In this document: positions 7,967-16,002 of the stretch, piece by piece
Layout of the letters: each line of letters begins with the position of its first letter
Numbering within the stretch: the first letter of the stretch is position 1
Source: an uncultured Mailhella sp.
GTDB taxonomy: Bacteria; Desulfobacterota; Desulfovibrionia; Desulfovibrionales; Desulfovibrionaceae
Direction: 5' to 3'
Length of the DNA stretch: 25,183 bases
Assembly (NCBI GenBank): GCA_910579055.1
Contig: CAJTSU010000037.1
Span: 1 to 25,183 of the forward strand
Translations under genes and position numbers: made by a program
Notes under the pieces: generated by a model
Database searches by the model: none
The model's input: the letters and a program-made list of their open reading frames with translations, nothing else
Told to the model about the DNA's origin: nothing

Positions 7967-8627
7967 GCCCCACCTCTTTCAGAAAGACGTCACAAGGCTC
8001 GGTAAAAACAGCCCCGAAGGCGGCATACATATTCATGACTGCCGTGTTGCGCGAACTGATGCGCCCTTCCAGCCTCCTGAAGCCGCGCGCTCCGGCCTCC
8101 TTGCAGGCCTTTGCATACAGCGCCATGCCCGCTCCGCTCATGCGAAACTTCTCTTCCACTGCCGCCAGGTGGACGAACAAGGCATCTCCGCATTCCCTCA
8201 GAGCCAGAAAACCGGCAGGCGTTTCCCTGAACAGGCACACAAGCACGCTGCCCAGCGCATCAACCCATTCCCTCAGCACCAGAGAAGCTATGTCCGCATC
8301 GCATGCGGGAAGGATGTGGAAACGCCTGTCAGCCGTAAAAGAGGAGCAGGCGATGCGAAAGATGTCTTCCCTGTATGCCGGAGTCTCCACGATGGGGAGG
8401 CGGATCAGCTTTTCCAACTCGACCTTCTCGACCTTGCAGCGTCCCAGGCTGATGGAGGCTTTCAGCGTACGATCCGCAAACACAAAGCCGCGCCGCTGCA
8501 TTTCCAGTTCATGATCAGGCTCTGAAGGAAGCTGAACCCGCGCATGGGTAGCCCCGGAGAAGTCCCACTCTCCGGGCCGGGCCGCTTCGATATCCGCCAG
8601 CCTCACAGAGCCATAGGCTTTAATCAT
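7956..8627 (-). CDS. GNAT-family N-acetyltransferase (WecD-like)
   Basis: The C-terminal half carries a recognisable GNAT fold: FVHLAAVEEKFRMSGAGMAL aligns with motif A (the acyl-CoA pyrophosphate loop, here SGAGMAL in place of the usual Q/RGxGxG/A), and RRLEGRISSRNTAVMNMYAA resembles the C-terminal part of WecD-type sugar N-acetyltransferases. The altered loop leaves acyl-CoA binding plausible but not certain. The N-terminal 90 residues are not recognised. The ATG at 8627 overlaps the ligase stop codon by 8 bases; the frame is open further upstream but only inside the ligase gene. In context it may transfer an acyl group to an amino sugar, possibly the product of the neighbouring ligase or carrier protein. 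Confidence 0.75.
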   Translation of the reverse strand: MIKAYGSVRLADIEAARPGEWDFSGATHARVQLPSEPDHELEMQRRGFVFADRTLKASISLGRCKVEKVELEKLIRLPIVETPAYREDIFRIACSSFTADRRFHILPACDADIASLVLREWVDALGSVLVCLFRETPAGFLALRECGDALFVHLAAVEEKFRMSGAGMALYAKACKEAGARGFRRLEGRISSRNTAVMNMYAAFGAVFTEPCDVFLKEVGHDA

Positions 8628-10026
8628 AATACTGCTCCAGAGCGGCATACTGAATCTTGCCCGCATCATTCTTCGGAATCTCTTCCAGAGCTTGCACATG
8701 GAACGCTGTGGAGTTGAGCCTTGTCTTCTCCGCAAGGAATTTTTTCACCGCTGCGCATGCGCCTTTTTCCGTAATGAACACATGCATGGCGTCATCCTTG
8801 CCGGCGCACGCGCACTCCAGGCCGGGAAAATGCGCCTTGAGCAGGCGTTCGGTCTCATCCAGCCCCACACGATTGCCGAAAATTTTCAGAAAACGCTTCT
8901 TGCGTCCCACAATGGTATAAAAACCGTCCTCATCAAAGAACGCCATATCCCCCGTGAGCAGACGCCCGCCGAACTCATCGCCCCTGCCCAGATCGTCTCC
9001 GCATTCGGCGTATCCCAATGTTACATTTTTTCCTTCATACAGCAGTTCTCCCACGGCATGTGGCGTCTGTATCTCCTGTCCGTTTTCATCCAGAAGATGA
9101 AAACGGCCGCCCGGAATGGATATGCCCATGGAACCGCATTTTTCCAGCGCCTTGTCCGCCGGCAGCCAGGCCATGCGCGCCGTGGCTTCCGACTGCCCGT
9201 ACATGACGATGAAACGTTTGCCTTCCCGCCGCGCGTACTCGGCAAATTTTTTGTGCAGTTGAGGAAGCAGCTTGCCCCCGGCCTGGGTCAGCGTCCGCAG
9301 GGAAGGCAGCTTGCGCTGGAAGAAACGCAGCCTGTCCAGCATCTCATAGGTATAGGGCACCCCGCCGAACGACGTGGCCCGCTGTTCGGCGAACAGTTCC
9401 CAGAACTCTCTTTGCAGGACGGTGTACGGACAAAGAATGAGAGACGCCCCCACATGCAGATGCGTGTTGATGATGGAAAGCCCATAGGTATAGTTCATGG
9501 GCAGTGTGGTGATCGCCCGTTCCGTGGCGTCCAGTTCCAGATATTCGACAATGGATCGGGTATTGGCCGCAATGTTTTCGTAGCTTTGCCGCACAAGCTT
9601 GGGCGATCCTGTGGAACCCGAGGTGGAGAGAAGCAGCGCAAGCTCGTTGTAAAGCGGAAACGGCCTTTCTTCCGCGCGTTTCAAAAGTGTATAGCCGTGA
9701 GCGGAATACACGGGATCCCCCCGGAGGGCTGCGCTGTCTTCCTGAGGAAGCCACAGGTAGCCCGGCCGGTAGGTTTCCAGAAAGGAATCCAGAAGCGCGC
9801 GATCCACATGACGATCCAGCATGAGCGGCACTATGCGGTGGTTCAGGAAGGTCACATAACCCACGACAGACCCCGGGGTATTCGAGCAAAGCGAGAACAC
9901 AAGACAGCGCCGCGGCATATGTTCCGCCAGCTCCCCGGCCGCCTGAGCAAGCCGGGCATACGTCCAGACCTCGCCCTTTTCGTCAACAAGCGCCGTATGG
10001 TTTTTAAATGTCGACAGGTTCCACAT
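8620..10026 (-). CDS. AMP-binding acyl ligase (acyl-CoA/acyl-ACP synthetase family)
   Basis: Adenylate-forming ligase of about 468 residues. The P-loop STSGSTGSPK is at 134-143, MYGQSEATARMAWLP is the A5 motif, TGDMAFFDEDGFYTIVGRKK the A7-A8 region, and the C-terminal catalytic lysine is K457 in PKNDAGKIQ. It therefore should make an acyl-adenylate and transfer the acyl to CoA or to a carrier-protein phosphopantetheine. With an acyl carrier protein two genes upstream, acyl-ACP formation is a reasonable guess. The ATG at 10026 gives MWNLSTF; the frame opens further upstream inside the hydrolase gene, which it overlaps by 23 bases. The substrate cannot be read from the sequence. Confidence 0.9.
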   Translation of the reverse strand: MWNLSTFKNHTALVDEKGEVWTYARLAQAAGELAEHMPRRCLVFSLCSNTPGSVVGYVTFLNHRIVPLMLDRHVDRALLDSFLETYRPGYLWLPQEDSAALRGDPVYSAHGYTLLKRAEERPFPLYNELALLLSTSGSTGSPKLVRQSYENIAANTRSIVEYLELDATERAITTLPMNYTYGLSIINTHLHVGASLILCPYTVLQREFWELFAEQRATSFGGVPYTYEMLDRLRFFQRKLPSLRTLTQAGGKLLPQLHKKFAEYARREGKRFIVMYGQSEATARMAWLPADKALEKCGSMGISIPGGRFHLLDENGQEIQTPHAVGELLYEGKNVTLGYAECGDDLGRGDEFGGRLLTGDMAFFDEDGFYTIVGRKKRFLKIFGNRVGLDETERLLKAHFPGLECACAGKDDAMHVFITEKGACAAVKKFLAEKTRLNSTAFHVQALEEIPKNDAGKIQYAALEQYYD

Positions 10027-10717
10027 AGTCGCTCCATAGCGTCGCATCGCCCAGCCGGAATTCCGGGCCATGCCCCGGTAATGCGAAAAAATCCCTGTTC
10101 AGAGAAGCCAGAAAAGGCAGCGTATCCGCCTTGTAGCGTTTGGTACTGCCGCCGGGCAGGCGCGTAATGGCAGGGATATCCTTCAGAAGAGAGTCGCCGG
10201 TGAATACCGCCGCGTCATTCCATATGATGCAGCAGCTTCCGGCGCTGTGCCCCGGCGTGGAAACAAGGCAAAACTGTTCCTGTTCCCATGTCCATTCAAG
10301 GCGTTCGGCAAAGGTGACATCCGCCTGATAAAGGCGTTCTTCGTAATTCCTGCGAAAATGTTCCGCCGTGTTTGTCCCGTTGCGATCGTCCTGAACAGCC
10401 AGCATGGCCACAATCAGCGCCGGATAATTCTCATCGGGAACGGCGATGGCGCGGGCGCAAGCCTCATGACATATCAACTCCGAACGGAAAAGCTGCTGGA
10501 AGCGGTAGACGCCGCCGGTATGATCCGGGTGTTCGTGCGTGAGCAGCATGCTGCACTCCGCAATCCCCGCTTCCTGAAGAAGCGCAAGAGCCTGAGGCGC
10601 GGGATGAGGATCGACGACAAGCGCACGAACGTCGCTGAGCAGAATGTACATATTGGCATGCACATCCTCCGAGACGAAGCGAAAAAGCTCGTGCGCGTTT
10701 ATCGTCAGCCTGTCCAT
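10004..10717 (-). CDS. Metallo-beta-lactamase-fold hydrolase (possible thioesterase)
   Basis: Metal-dependent hydrolase of about 237 residues with the complete HxHxDH site (H61, H63, D65, H66 in THEHPDHTGG), GHSAGSCCI, the bridging aspartate in FTGDSL and the last ligand in LPGHGPEF. The pattern is that of glyoxalase II-like enzymes, several of which act as thioesterases in polyketide clusters. Being between an acyl carrier protein and an acyl ligase, it may release an acyl group from the carrier; this is inference. I chose the ATG at 10717, preceded by GAGG at a 6-base spacing; a TTG at 10729 overlapping the carrier-protein stop is the alternative. Confidence 0.85.
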   Translation of the reverse strand: MDRLTINAHELFRFVSEDVHANMYILLSDVRALVVDPHPAPQALALLQEAGIAECSMLLTHEHPDHTGGVYRFQQLFRSELICHEACARAIAVPDENYPALIVAMLAVQDDRNGTNTAEHFRRNYEERLYQADVTFAERLEWTWEQEQFCLVSTPGHSAGSCCIIWNDAAVFTGDSLLKDIPAITRLPGGSTKRYKADTLPFLASLNRDFFALPGHGPEFRLGDATLWSDYVEPVDI

Positions 10718-10725
10718 CCGGAGCC

Positions 10726-10962
10726 TCAAAAGCTGATGTCGTATTTGGCAAGAAGTTCCTTGCCCCTGGCGAACGAACTCATATCCACGATGTCATCAGG
10801 CTCGAGCATGATATCAAAGGCTTCTTCCAGCGCGGCAACAAGACCCATGTGTCCAACCGAATCCCAGGCGGGAATGGCTTGAAATTCGAGCCCTCGGGCG
10901 GTCTCTGCGTCAATGTCGAATGCCTGCATAAAGGCGTTCGTGTATTTTTCTTCGTTGGTCAT
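10726..10962 (-). CDS. Acyl carrier protein (second of two)
   Basis: Acidic 78-residue protein with the phosphopantetheine site WDSVGHMGLV, serine 35, and the spacing of a four-helix carrier protein. It should hold acyl intermediates as thioesters once modified by a phosphopantetheinyl transferase, none of which is seen here. Its ATG overlaps the transketolase C-subunit stop by one base (TAATG), with AAGGAG 7 bases upstream. It is unlike the housekeeping ACP (which has DSLDTVE around the serine), so it is probably dedicated to this cluster. It is directly downstream of the transketolase pair and upstream of the hydrolase and ligase. Confidence 0.9.
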   Translation of the reverse strand: MTNEEKYTNAFMQAFDIDAETARGLEFQAIPAWDSVGHMGLVAALEEAFDIMLEPDDIVDMSSFARGKELLAKYDISF

Positions 10963-11936
10963 TAAAAAAGCTCCTTGCAGGTTTCAGAAATTCGCTCGGC
11001 AATCTGCGGCGCGGTCAGGCCGCTGTATTCAAGCAGGAAAGGATAATCGCCCGCGTGGGGATACGCCCCGCGCGCACCGAGGATCAGGTGAGGCGGGCGG
11101 GCGGGCTTTAAAGCCAAGGCCTCAGCCACTGCACCGCCCAACCCGCCACTGGCCGAATGCTCTTCGACCGTCACAATCAACCTTTTCGCGCAGGCTTTCT
11201 CCACAGCCTCCCTATCCAGCGGCGTGATGGTATGCATGTCCGTCACTTCCGCGGAAAATCCTGCCTGTTCAAGCAGTTCGGCGGATTTCAAGGCATGGTG
11301 AACCATGCTGCCCGTGGCGATAATCGCTATATCCTCGCCCGCTCGAAGTTCTATTGCTTTGCCGACTTCAAATTCAAAGTCTTCCTTATAGATGATGGGA
11401 TTGTTCATGCTCCCGGTCAGGCGCAGATAGACCGGGGCGTCGAGCTGCGCCGCGGCAAGCGTGGCTTTCACCGCAGCCGTGCAGTCAGCGGGAGAAAGTA
11501 TGACCACATTGGGCAGCGCCCGCATGAAGGGCACATCTTCCAGGCTCATGTGCGTGGGGCCAAGTATGCCGGCGGAAAATCCCGCGCTGAGTCCGACAAG
11601 CTTCACGGGAAGGTTCATATACCCCATGCAGAGCTTGATCTGATCCGCACAGCGCATGGTTGCAAACGCGGCGTATGTGGCCGCAAAGGGGATAAAGCCC
11701 TCTTTGGCCATGCCTGCCGCAATGCCGATCATATTCTGTTCGGCAATGCCCACATTGTATACTCTGTCGGGATAGCCGGCCCTGAACCGATCAAGGCCGG
11801 AAAAATTGCAGACATCCGCTGTCAGTATGACAGTTTTTTCCTCCGCTTCCGGCAGGGATAATGCCGCCTGCCCGAATGCTCCGCAGGAGCCGAGGCGTGA
11901 CCACAATCTGATATTCGTGGATGTGAAATCAATCAT
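10962..11936 (-). CDS. Transketolase, C-terminal (pyrimidine-binding) subunit
   Basis: Second half of a split transketolase (324 residues), with NVGIAEQNMIGIAAGMA containing the catalytic glutamate (E66) that activates the thiamine pyrophosphate aminopyrimidine ring, and a transketolase C-terminal domain (IIATGSMVHHALKSAELL). Together with the next gene it should move two-carbon ketol units between sugars or aldehydes. It overlaps the N-subunit by four bases (ATGA), the classic sign of translational coupling of a heteromer. Split transketolases are common in secondary-metabolite and sugar clusters; a housekeeping role is less likely given the location inside an acyl-carrier gene block. Confidence 0.9.
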   Translation of the reverse strand: MIDFTSTNIRLWSRLGSCGAFGQAALSLPEAEEKTVILTADVCNFSGLDRFRAGYPDRVYNVGIAEQNMIGIAAGMAKEGFIPFAATYAAFATMRCADQIKLCMGYMNLPVKLVGLSAGFSAGILGPTHMSLEDVPFMRALPNVVILSPADCTAAVKATLAAAQLDAPVYLRLTGSMNNPIIYKEDFEFEVGKAIELRAGEDIAIIATGSMVHHALKSAELLEQAGFSAEVTDMHTITPLDREAVEKACAKRLIVTVEEHSASGGLGGAVAEALALKPARPPHLILGARGAYPHAGDYPFLLEYSGLTAPQIAERISETCKELF

Positions 11937-12730
11937 GACTCCGCCTCCAGTTCCGCCATGGCCTGTTCGAAAATTCTCTGGGTCACAACGCCGTTATGCC
12001 ACTGCGCCGCATGTTCCATAAAAGACACCCCCTTGCCCTTGACGGTTTCAGCCACTATCGCAAGAGGTCTTCCCGGACGCGCTGAAAGCGCGTTCACAAG
12101 CGCGTTCACATCGTGCCCGTTTACCGTCACGGCGTTCCATCCGAAGGATTTCCACTTGGCTTCCAGATCAGCCAAAGCAAGGATATCTTCGGTCGGGCCG
12201 TCATACTGAAGGCCGTTTCTGTCCACTATGGTCACAATATTGTTCAGGCCATAATGGGAAGCGCTCATCGCCGCTTCCCATACCGATCCCTCATCACACT
12301 CGCCGTCCCCCAGCACCACGAACACGCGGGATGCCGCATTACCTTTGCGCCGCAAAGCCAATGCAAGCCCCACCCCGAGAGAAAGCCCCTGACCCAGACT
12401 TCCGCCGGCAAATTCGATACCCAACGCCGCATTGACGGAAGGATGTGCATTCACTGCGGTATTGTTGGACTTGTACGTCAGCATCTGCTCTTCTGTAAGA
12501 AGCCCCAGCTGCTTCAGCGCGACGTATTGCGCCATCACTCCATGCCCTTTGCTGATGACGAGCCTGTCACGGTGTTCATTTTCCATATTGCCCGGTTCCA
12601 GCTTCATCACGCTGCCGTAAAGAGCCGCCATGATCTCCACCATGGACAGTGAACCGCCCAGATGCGCGCCCTGCGATTTTGCGGCAAGAGCCATCCGGAG
12701 GATGTCTATTCGCATTTCTTTCGTGTTCAT
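11933..12730 (-). CDS. Transketolase, N-terminal (thiamine pyrophosphate-binding) subunit
   Basis: First half of the split enzyme (265 residues). It shows the KGHG histidine region (about 61-64), the FAGGSLGQGLS loop (108-117), and the thiamine diphosphate/metal motif GDGECDEG starting at 141 with N172 closing the motif (IVDRNG). All residues expected for cofactor binding are present. AGGAGG lies 5 bases before the ATG, the best ribosome site in the operon. The gap to the preceding SDR gene is 9 bases. Its partner is encoded directly downstream. Confidence 0.92.
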   Translation of the reverse strand: MNTKEMRIDILRMALAAKSQGAHLGGSLSMVEIMAALYGSVMKLEPGNMENEHRDRLVISKGHGVMAQYVALKQLGLLTEEQMLTYKSNNTAVNAHPSVNAALGIEFAGGSLGQGLSLGVGLALALRRKGNAASRVFVVLGDGECDEGSVWEAAMSASHYGLNNIVTIVDRNGLQYDGPTEDILALADLEAKWKSFGWNAVTVNGHDVNALVNALSARPGRPLAIVAETVKGKGVSFMEHAAQWHNGVVTQRIFEQAMAELEAES

Positions 12731-12739
12731 CTCGTCCTC

Positions 12740-13480
12740 CTATGCCTTGCCGCCATCAACACGCAGGATCTGTCCGTTAATGAAGGAAGATTCCGCTGAA
12801 GCAAGAAATACCGCCGCTCTGCCTATTTCCCGCGGGGTGGCGCGACGCTTCAGGGCGCACTGGTTCATCATGGCCTTTTCTGCTTCCTCTTCCATCAGAT
12901 CTGCCATTTCCGTATCCACCAGCCCCGGAGCCAGGGCATTGACCCGTATTCCAAGAGGCGCGCACTCAGCGGCCAGCGTGCGCGTAAAGGCCATGAGCGC
13001 GGCCTTTGAAAGGCCATACGCGCAGCTGCCGCGCGGCATATCAAGCCCCAATACGGACCCCATGTTGATGACGCAGGCTTCTCCCCATTTGGCCATATAC
13101 CGCAGAAGATGCTGCGTCAGCTCCATATGGGAAAACAGGTTGATATCGAAAACCTTACGAATCTGCGTCATGGATGTCATCTGAAACAGCCCTCCGTGAG
13201 CTGCTCCGGCATTGTTGATCAGCACATTCACAGGGGTTTTTGACGATATCAGTCCTCGCACTGCGTTTTTCATGGCTTCACTGTCAAGCATGTCAAAAAA
13301 AAGCGGCGTTACCTTGACCCCGTATTCAGCGCGGATCCCCTCGCATATCTGCATGAACTCAGGCGTTTCCCGGCGGGCATGCGCGATGATGTCGGCTCCG
13401 CTACAGGCGAACTCTTCCACAAAAGCCTTTCCGATACCCCGGTTTGTGCCGGTAATGAGCGCTGTTTTGCCTTTAAGCAT
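12740..13480 (-). CDS. Short-chain dehydrogenase/reductase (FabG-like)
   Basis: NAD(P)-dependent reductase of 246 residues with the full classical SDR set: GTNRGIG (11-17), NNAG (89-92), S142, Y155 and K159 in YGLSK, and the C-terminal GQILRVDGG typical of FabG-like enzymes. Next to a KAS III and a carrier protein, beta-ketoacyl-ACP reduction is the natural guess, but it could equally reduce a ketol made by the transketolase. The ATG at 13480 overlaps the KAS III stop by 8 bases. Confidence 0.9.
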   Translation of the reverse strand: MLKGKTALITGTNRGIGKAFVEEFACSGADIIAHARRETPEFMQICEGIRAEYGVKVTPLFFDMLDSEAMKNAVRGLISSKTPVNVLINNAGAAHGGLFQMTSMTQIRKVFDINLFSHMELTQHLLRYMAKWGEACVINMGSVLGLDMPRGSCAYGLSKAALMAFTRTLAAECAPLGIRVNALAPGLVDTEMADLMEEEAEKAMMNQCALKRRATPREIGRAAVFLASAESSFINGQILRVDGGKA

Positions 13481-14615
13481 TGTTCCCGGCCTTGAAATAC
13501 GAAATCCAGTAGTCAATCTTTTCCTGACGCGTCATGCTGCTTCCCGGGGTTTTATACAGGCGTATGCCACCAATGTGCGCTTGTTCCAAATCAACCAGGC
13601 AGAAGCCCCAGGAAAGCCCCACGCCGAATGTCGCCATGCACACGCTTTTGGCGCAGGCCCCGCTCAGTTGATGGCACAGATCCACGGTCACAGCGGCAGC
13701 ACCGCAATTTCCGTAACGTGAAAACGTATCGGAAGAGTATTTATCTTTGGGCAGCCCGGCATACATGGCGACGGTACGCACAATCTGCCTGTTGGCCTGA
13801 TGAAAGGCGAAGTAATCCACGTCATCCTTTGTCCTGCCAGCGAAACTCAGAATCTCCGAAATGCCCTTGGGGCCTACCTCTGTAGTAAACTTGAATACAT
13901 CCAGCCCCTTCATGATATCATCGCACATGCGCCAGACATTGCCCGCGGCATCCGTCATTTCCAGCCCGGCAATATCCGCCGCCATGGGAAGACTGTAGCC
14001 CCCGGCCGGAGCTATAAGCTTGTCCCAGCATTTGCCCCGTGTGCCGGTAACAAAAAAGGCCGGTCGTTCTTCTTCCGTATATTCCAGCAGCGTAGCCGTG
14101 CCCGCGTCTCCAAACAGCATATTCGAATTGCGATTGCGCCGATCGGAATGACGGCTCGTGATGTCTCCGGCCAGCAGCAGGCATTTTCGCACCGCTCCCC
14201 CGGCAATGAGTGAATGCGCCAGCCACAGCCCATGAACATAGGCCGAGCAGGCCAGTCCGGAAATGTCAAAACAGGTGCAATCCTCACTCAGCTCCAGCCG
14301 CCCCTGAAGCACACAGGCCGAGGCCGGATAATGATAGTCATGCGAACTGGACGCTACAATAAGCGCATCAATACTGCTTTTATCAACATGCAGCTCGGCA
14401 AGCAGATCCCGCCCCGCAGCTTCACACAGATCCGCATTGGTCGTGCGCTCGTCGGCAACGTGCCGTGTCCCAAGCCCAAGAATCTTCTTATTGCGTTCCA
14501 GCAGTTTTGGATCGTTATTAAAAAATTCCAGCTCTTCATCAATATTGATGAAATGCTCCGGAACAACCGCTGTTATGCCGATAATTTTAGTATGAGTAAA
14601 CTTTACTCTTGACAT
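13473..14615 (-). CDS. 3-oxoacyl-ACP synthase III (KAS III/FabH) family
   Basis: Thiolase-fold condensing enzyme of 380 residues with an intact Cys-His-Asn triad: C123 in DISGLACSAYVHG, H272 in FHQANRQIV and N303 in YGNCGAAAV. It should start a chain by joining an acyl-CoA or acyl-ACP to an extender, or act as an acyltransferase as some cluster-associated relatives do. It is longer than FabH (about 320 residues), with a C-terminal extension of about 35 residues after LVDLEQA. It overlaps the NeuD-like gene by 13 bases, although GC content jumps from about a third to about two thirds at this point. AGGAG lies 10 bases before the ATG. Confidence 0.92.
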   Translation of the reverse strand: MSRVKFTHTKIIGITAVVPEHFINIDEELEFFNNDPKLLERNKKILGLGTRHVADERTTNADLCEAAGRDLLAELHVDKSSIDALIVASSSHDYHYPASACVLQGRLELSEDCTCFDISGLACSAYVHGLWLAHSLIAGGAVRKCLLLAGDITSRHSDRRNRNSNMLFGDAGTATLLEYTEEERPAFFVTGTRGKCWDKLIAPAGGYSLPMAADIAGLEMTDAAGNVWRMCDDIMKGLDVFKFTTEVGPKGISEILSFAGRTKDDVDYFAFHQANRQIVRTVAMYAGLPKDKYSSDTFSRYGNCGAAAVTVDLCHQLSGACAKSVCMATFGVGLSWGFCLVDLEQAHIGGIRLYKTPGSSMTRQEKIDYWISYFKAGNNA

Positions 14616-15259
14616 TGTTCAATAACTCCTATCTTAATAGCAGGACTACCGTGCATATAACAGTTATTACCGCATCCTCTATAAACAGCAGATAAAGGAG
14701 ATATTTTATTGTTATTTCCTATCTTACAATTTGGCAATAGTACAGAATTTGCACCAATAATATTATAGCTCCCTACTATTACACTACCAAGAATCTGAGA
14801 TCGTGGGCCAAAAAAATTAAAATCTCCAATAATATTATCATGCCCAGTATTTACTCCGCCATTAAAAACATTACCATTACCTATCTTCATGTCTACTGAA
14901 CTTCTAAATGGCGGTATAAATACATTACCTTCTCCCATTACCACCGAAGAATGAATAAAACATCCTTTTGCTATCAAATTATACAATTTGATATTTCTTT
15001 TCTTTAAATCCATATAAATTTTGTGTCGAAGTTCTGGATAGCCAGCACCGATCACAACATACTCATTCTCTTGAAACTTATGTTCTGATATGTCTCCCCT
15101 AAAAAAATGACTCTGACTCTTAAAATCTATATGATAGCCATTATGCCCCAGAAAACCGCCAAACTCTATATCATTTGTGCTTTGTTCCTGTTCAAGAATA
15201 TACGAAGCGCATTCACGAGCAAATCCGTCTCCACCAACAATAAATATCTTATAGTTCAT
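14603..15259 (-). CDS. NeuD/PglD-like sugar O-/N-acyltransferase (left-handed beta-helix)
   Basis: N-terminal Rossmann-like domain (YKIFIVGGDGFARECASYIL) typical of the NeuD/PglD/VioB group, followed by hexapeptide repeats of a left-handed beta-helix (IIGDFNFFGPRSQILGSVIV, NIIGANSVLLPNCKIGNNN) from about residue 105 onward. Such enzymes are trimers that acylate an amino sugar from acyl-CoA; next to a carrier protein, acyl-ACP could be the donor, which is inference. ATGA overlap with the upstream SDR supports the start at 15259 over the longer frame. AT-rich (about 32-35% GC in the lines I counted) like the upstream SDR and carrier protein. Confidence 0.87.
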   Translation of the reverse strand: MNYKIFIVGGDGFARECASYILEQEQSTNDIEFGGFLGHNGYHIDFKSQSHFFRGDISEHKFQENEYVVIGAGYPELRHKIYMDLKKRNIKLYNLIAKGCFIHSSVVMGEGNVFIPPFRSSVDMKIGNGNVFNGGVNTGHDNIIGDFNFFGPRSQILGSVIVGSYNIIGANSVLLPNCKIGNNNKISPLSAVYRGCGNNCYMHGSPAIKIGVIEQCQE

Positions 15260-16002
15260 AATATTGCGCCGCAATCGATTATATAGTTCTGAGTTGTTAT
15301 CCATTTAGCCTCATTGGACAAGAGATAAACGATTAAATTGGATACATCTCTCACATCACCTACACCCATAGGATACAACTCAGCCTGTTTTTCCAAGATT
15401 TCAGGAGAATTTGTATGTAAAAGTCGAGTGTTAATAGCTGAAGGAGACACACAATTGAATCGAACACCCAATGAAGCACATTCTCGTGCGATACTTTTCA
15501 CCGAAGCAGATAAAGCAGCTTTAGAGCTTGCATAGACACTTTGGCCTTTATCGCATCGTATAGCTGCTACGGATGAAATAAAGACACATGAAGTTCCCCA
15601 TCCATTATGAATGCGTTTATCTGCAAAAGCTTTTGCCATCATGTACGGAGCAAAAAAATTTATTTCAAATACCTTTCTAAGCTCATCCAAATCGACTGCA
15701 CGTACAGGTTTAACCTCTCCTGTACCTGCACAAAAAGCCATACCTTGAAACTTTCCATACTTCTCTTTTAGTTGTCTTATATATGTAGGTATATGTTCCA
15801 CATCATGAGCCAAATCTTTCTGCTCAATAAATATATACTCTGGATATTTTGCTTCATCCTTAAGTATAGATAATACTTTTTCATTTCTTGCAATACATAT
15901 AACAGATGCCCCATACTCATTAAGTAATAAAGAAACATCTTTACCTATTCCATGTGATGCACCAGCTACAATAAAACGCTGATCAAAAGAAAAACATGGC
16001 AT
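15256..16002 (-). CDS. Short-chain dehydrogenase/reductase, AT-rich module
   Basis: SDR of 248 residues: cofactor loop GASHGIG (14-20), catalytic S143/S144, Y157 and K161 in YASSK. The usual NNAG is replaced by FCAGTG (about 90-95), and the N-terminus lacks the common K before the first strand. The ATG follows the upstream carrier-protein stop with no gap. With the carrier protein, a ketoacyl reductase role is plausible; a sugar dehydrogenase role cannot be excluded. It is not a close copy of the other SDR in the cluster. Confidence 0.88.
   Translation of the reverse strand: MPCFSFDQRFIVAGASHGIGKDVSLLLNEYGASVICIARNEKVLSILKDEAKYPEYIFIEQKDLAHDVEHIPTYIRQLKEKYGKFQGMAFCAGTGEVKPVRAVDLDELRKVFEINFFAPYMMAKAFADKRIHNGWGTSCVFISSVAAIRCDKGQSVYASSKAALSASVKSIARECASLGVRFNCVSPSAINTRLLHTNSPEILEKQAELYPMGVGDVRDVSNLIVYLLSNEAKWITTQNYIIDCGAIL

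Noticed and set aside
8692..10167. 491-codon open frame on the plus strand
   Set aside because: Antisense to the AMP-forming ligase, which has all adenylation motifs; the reverse frame shows no domain.
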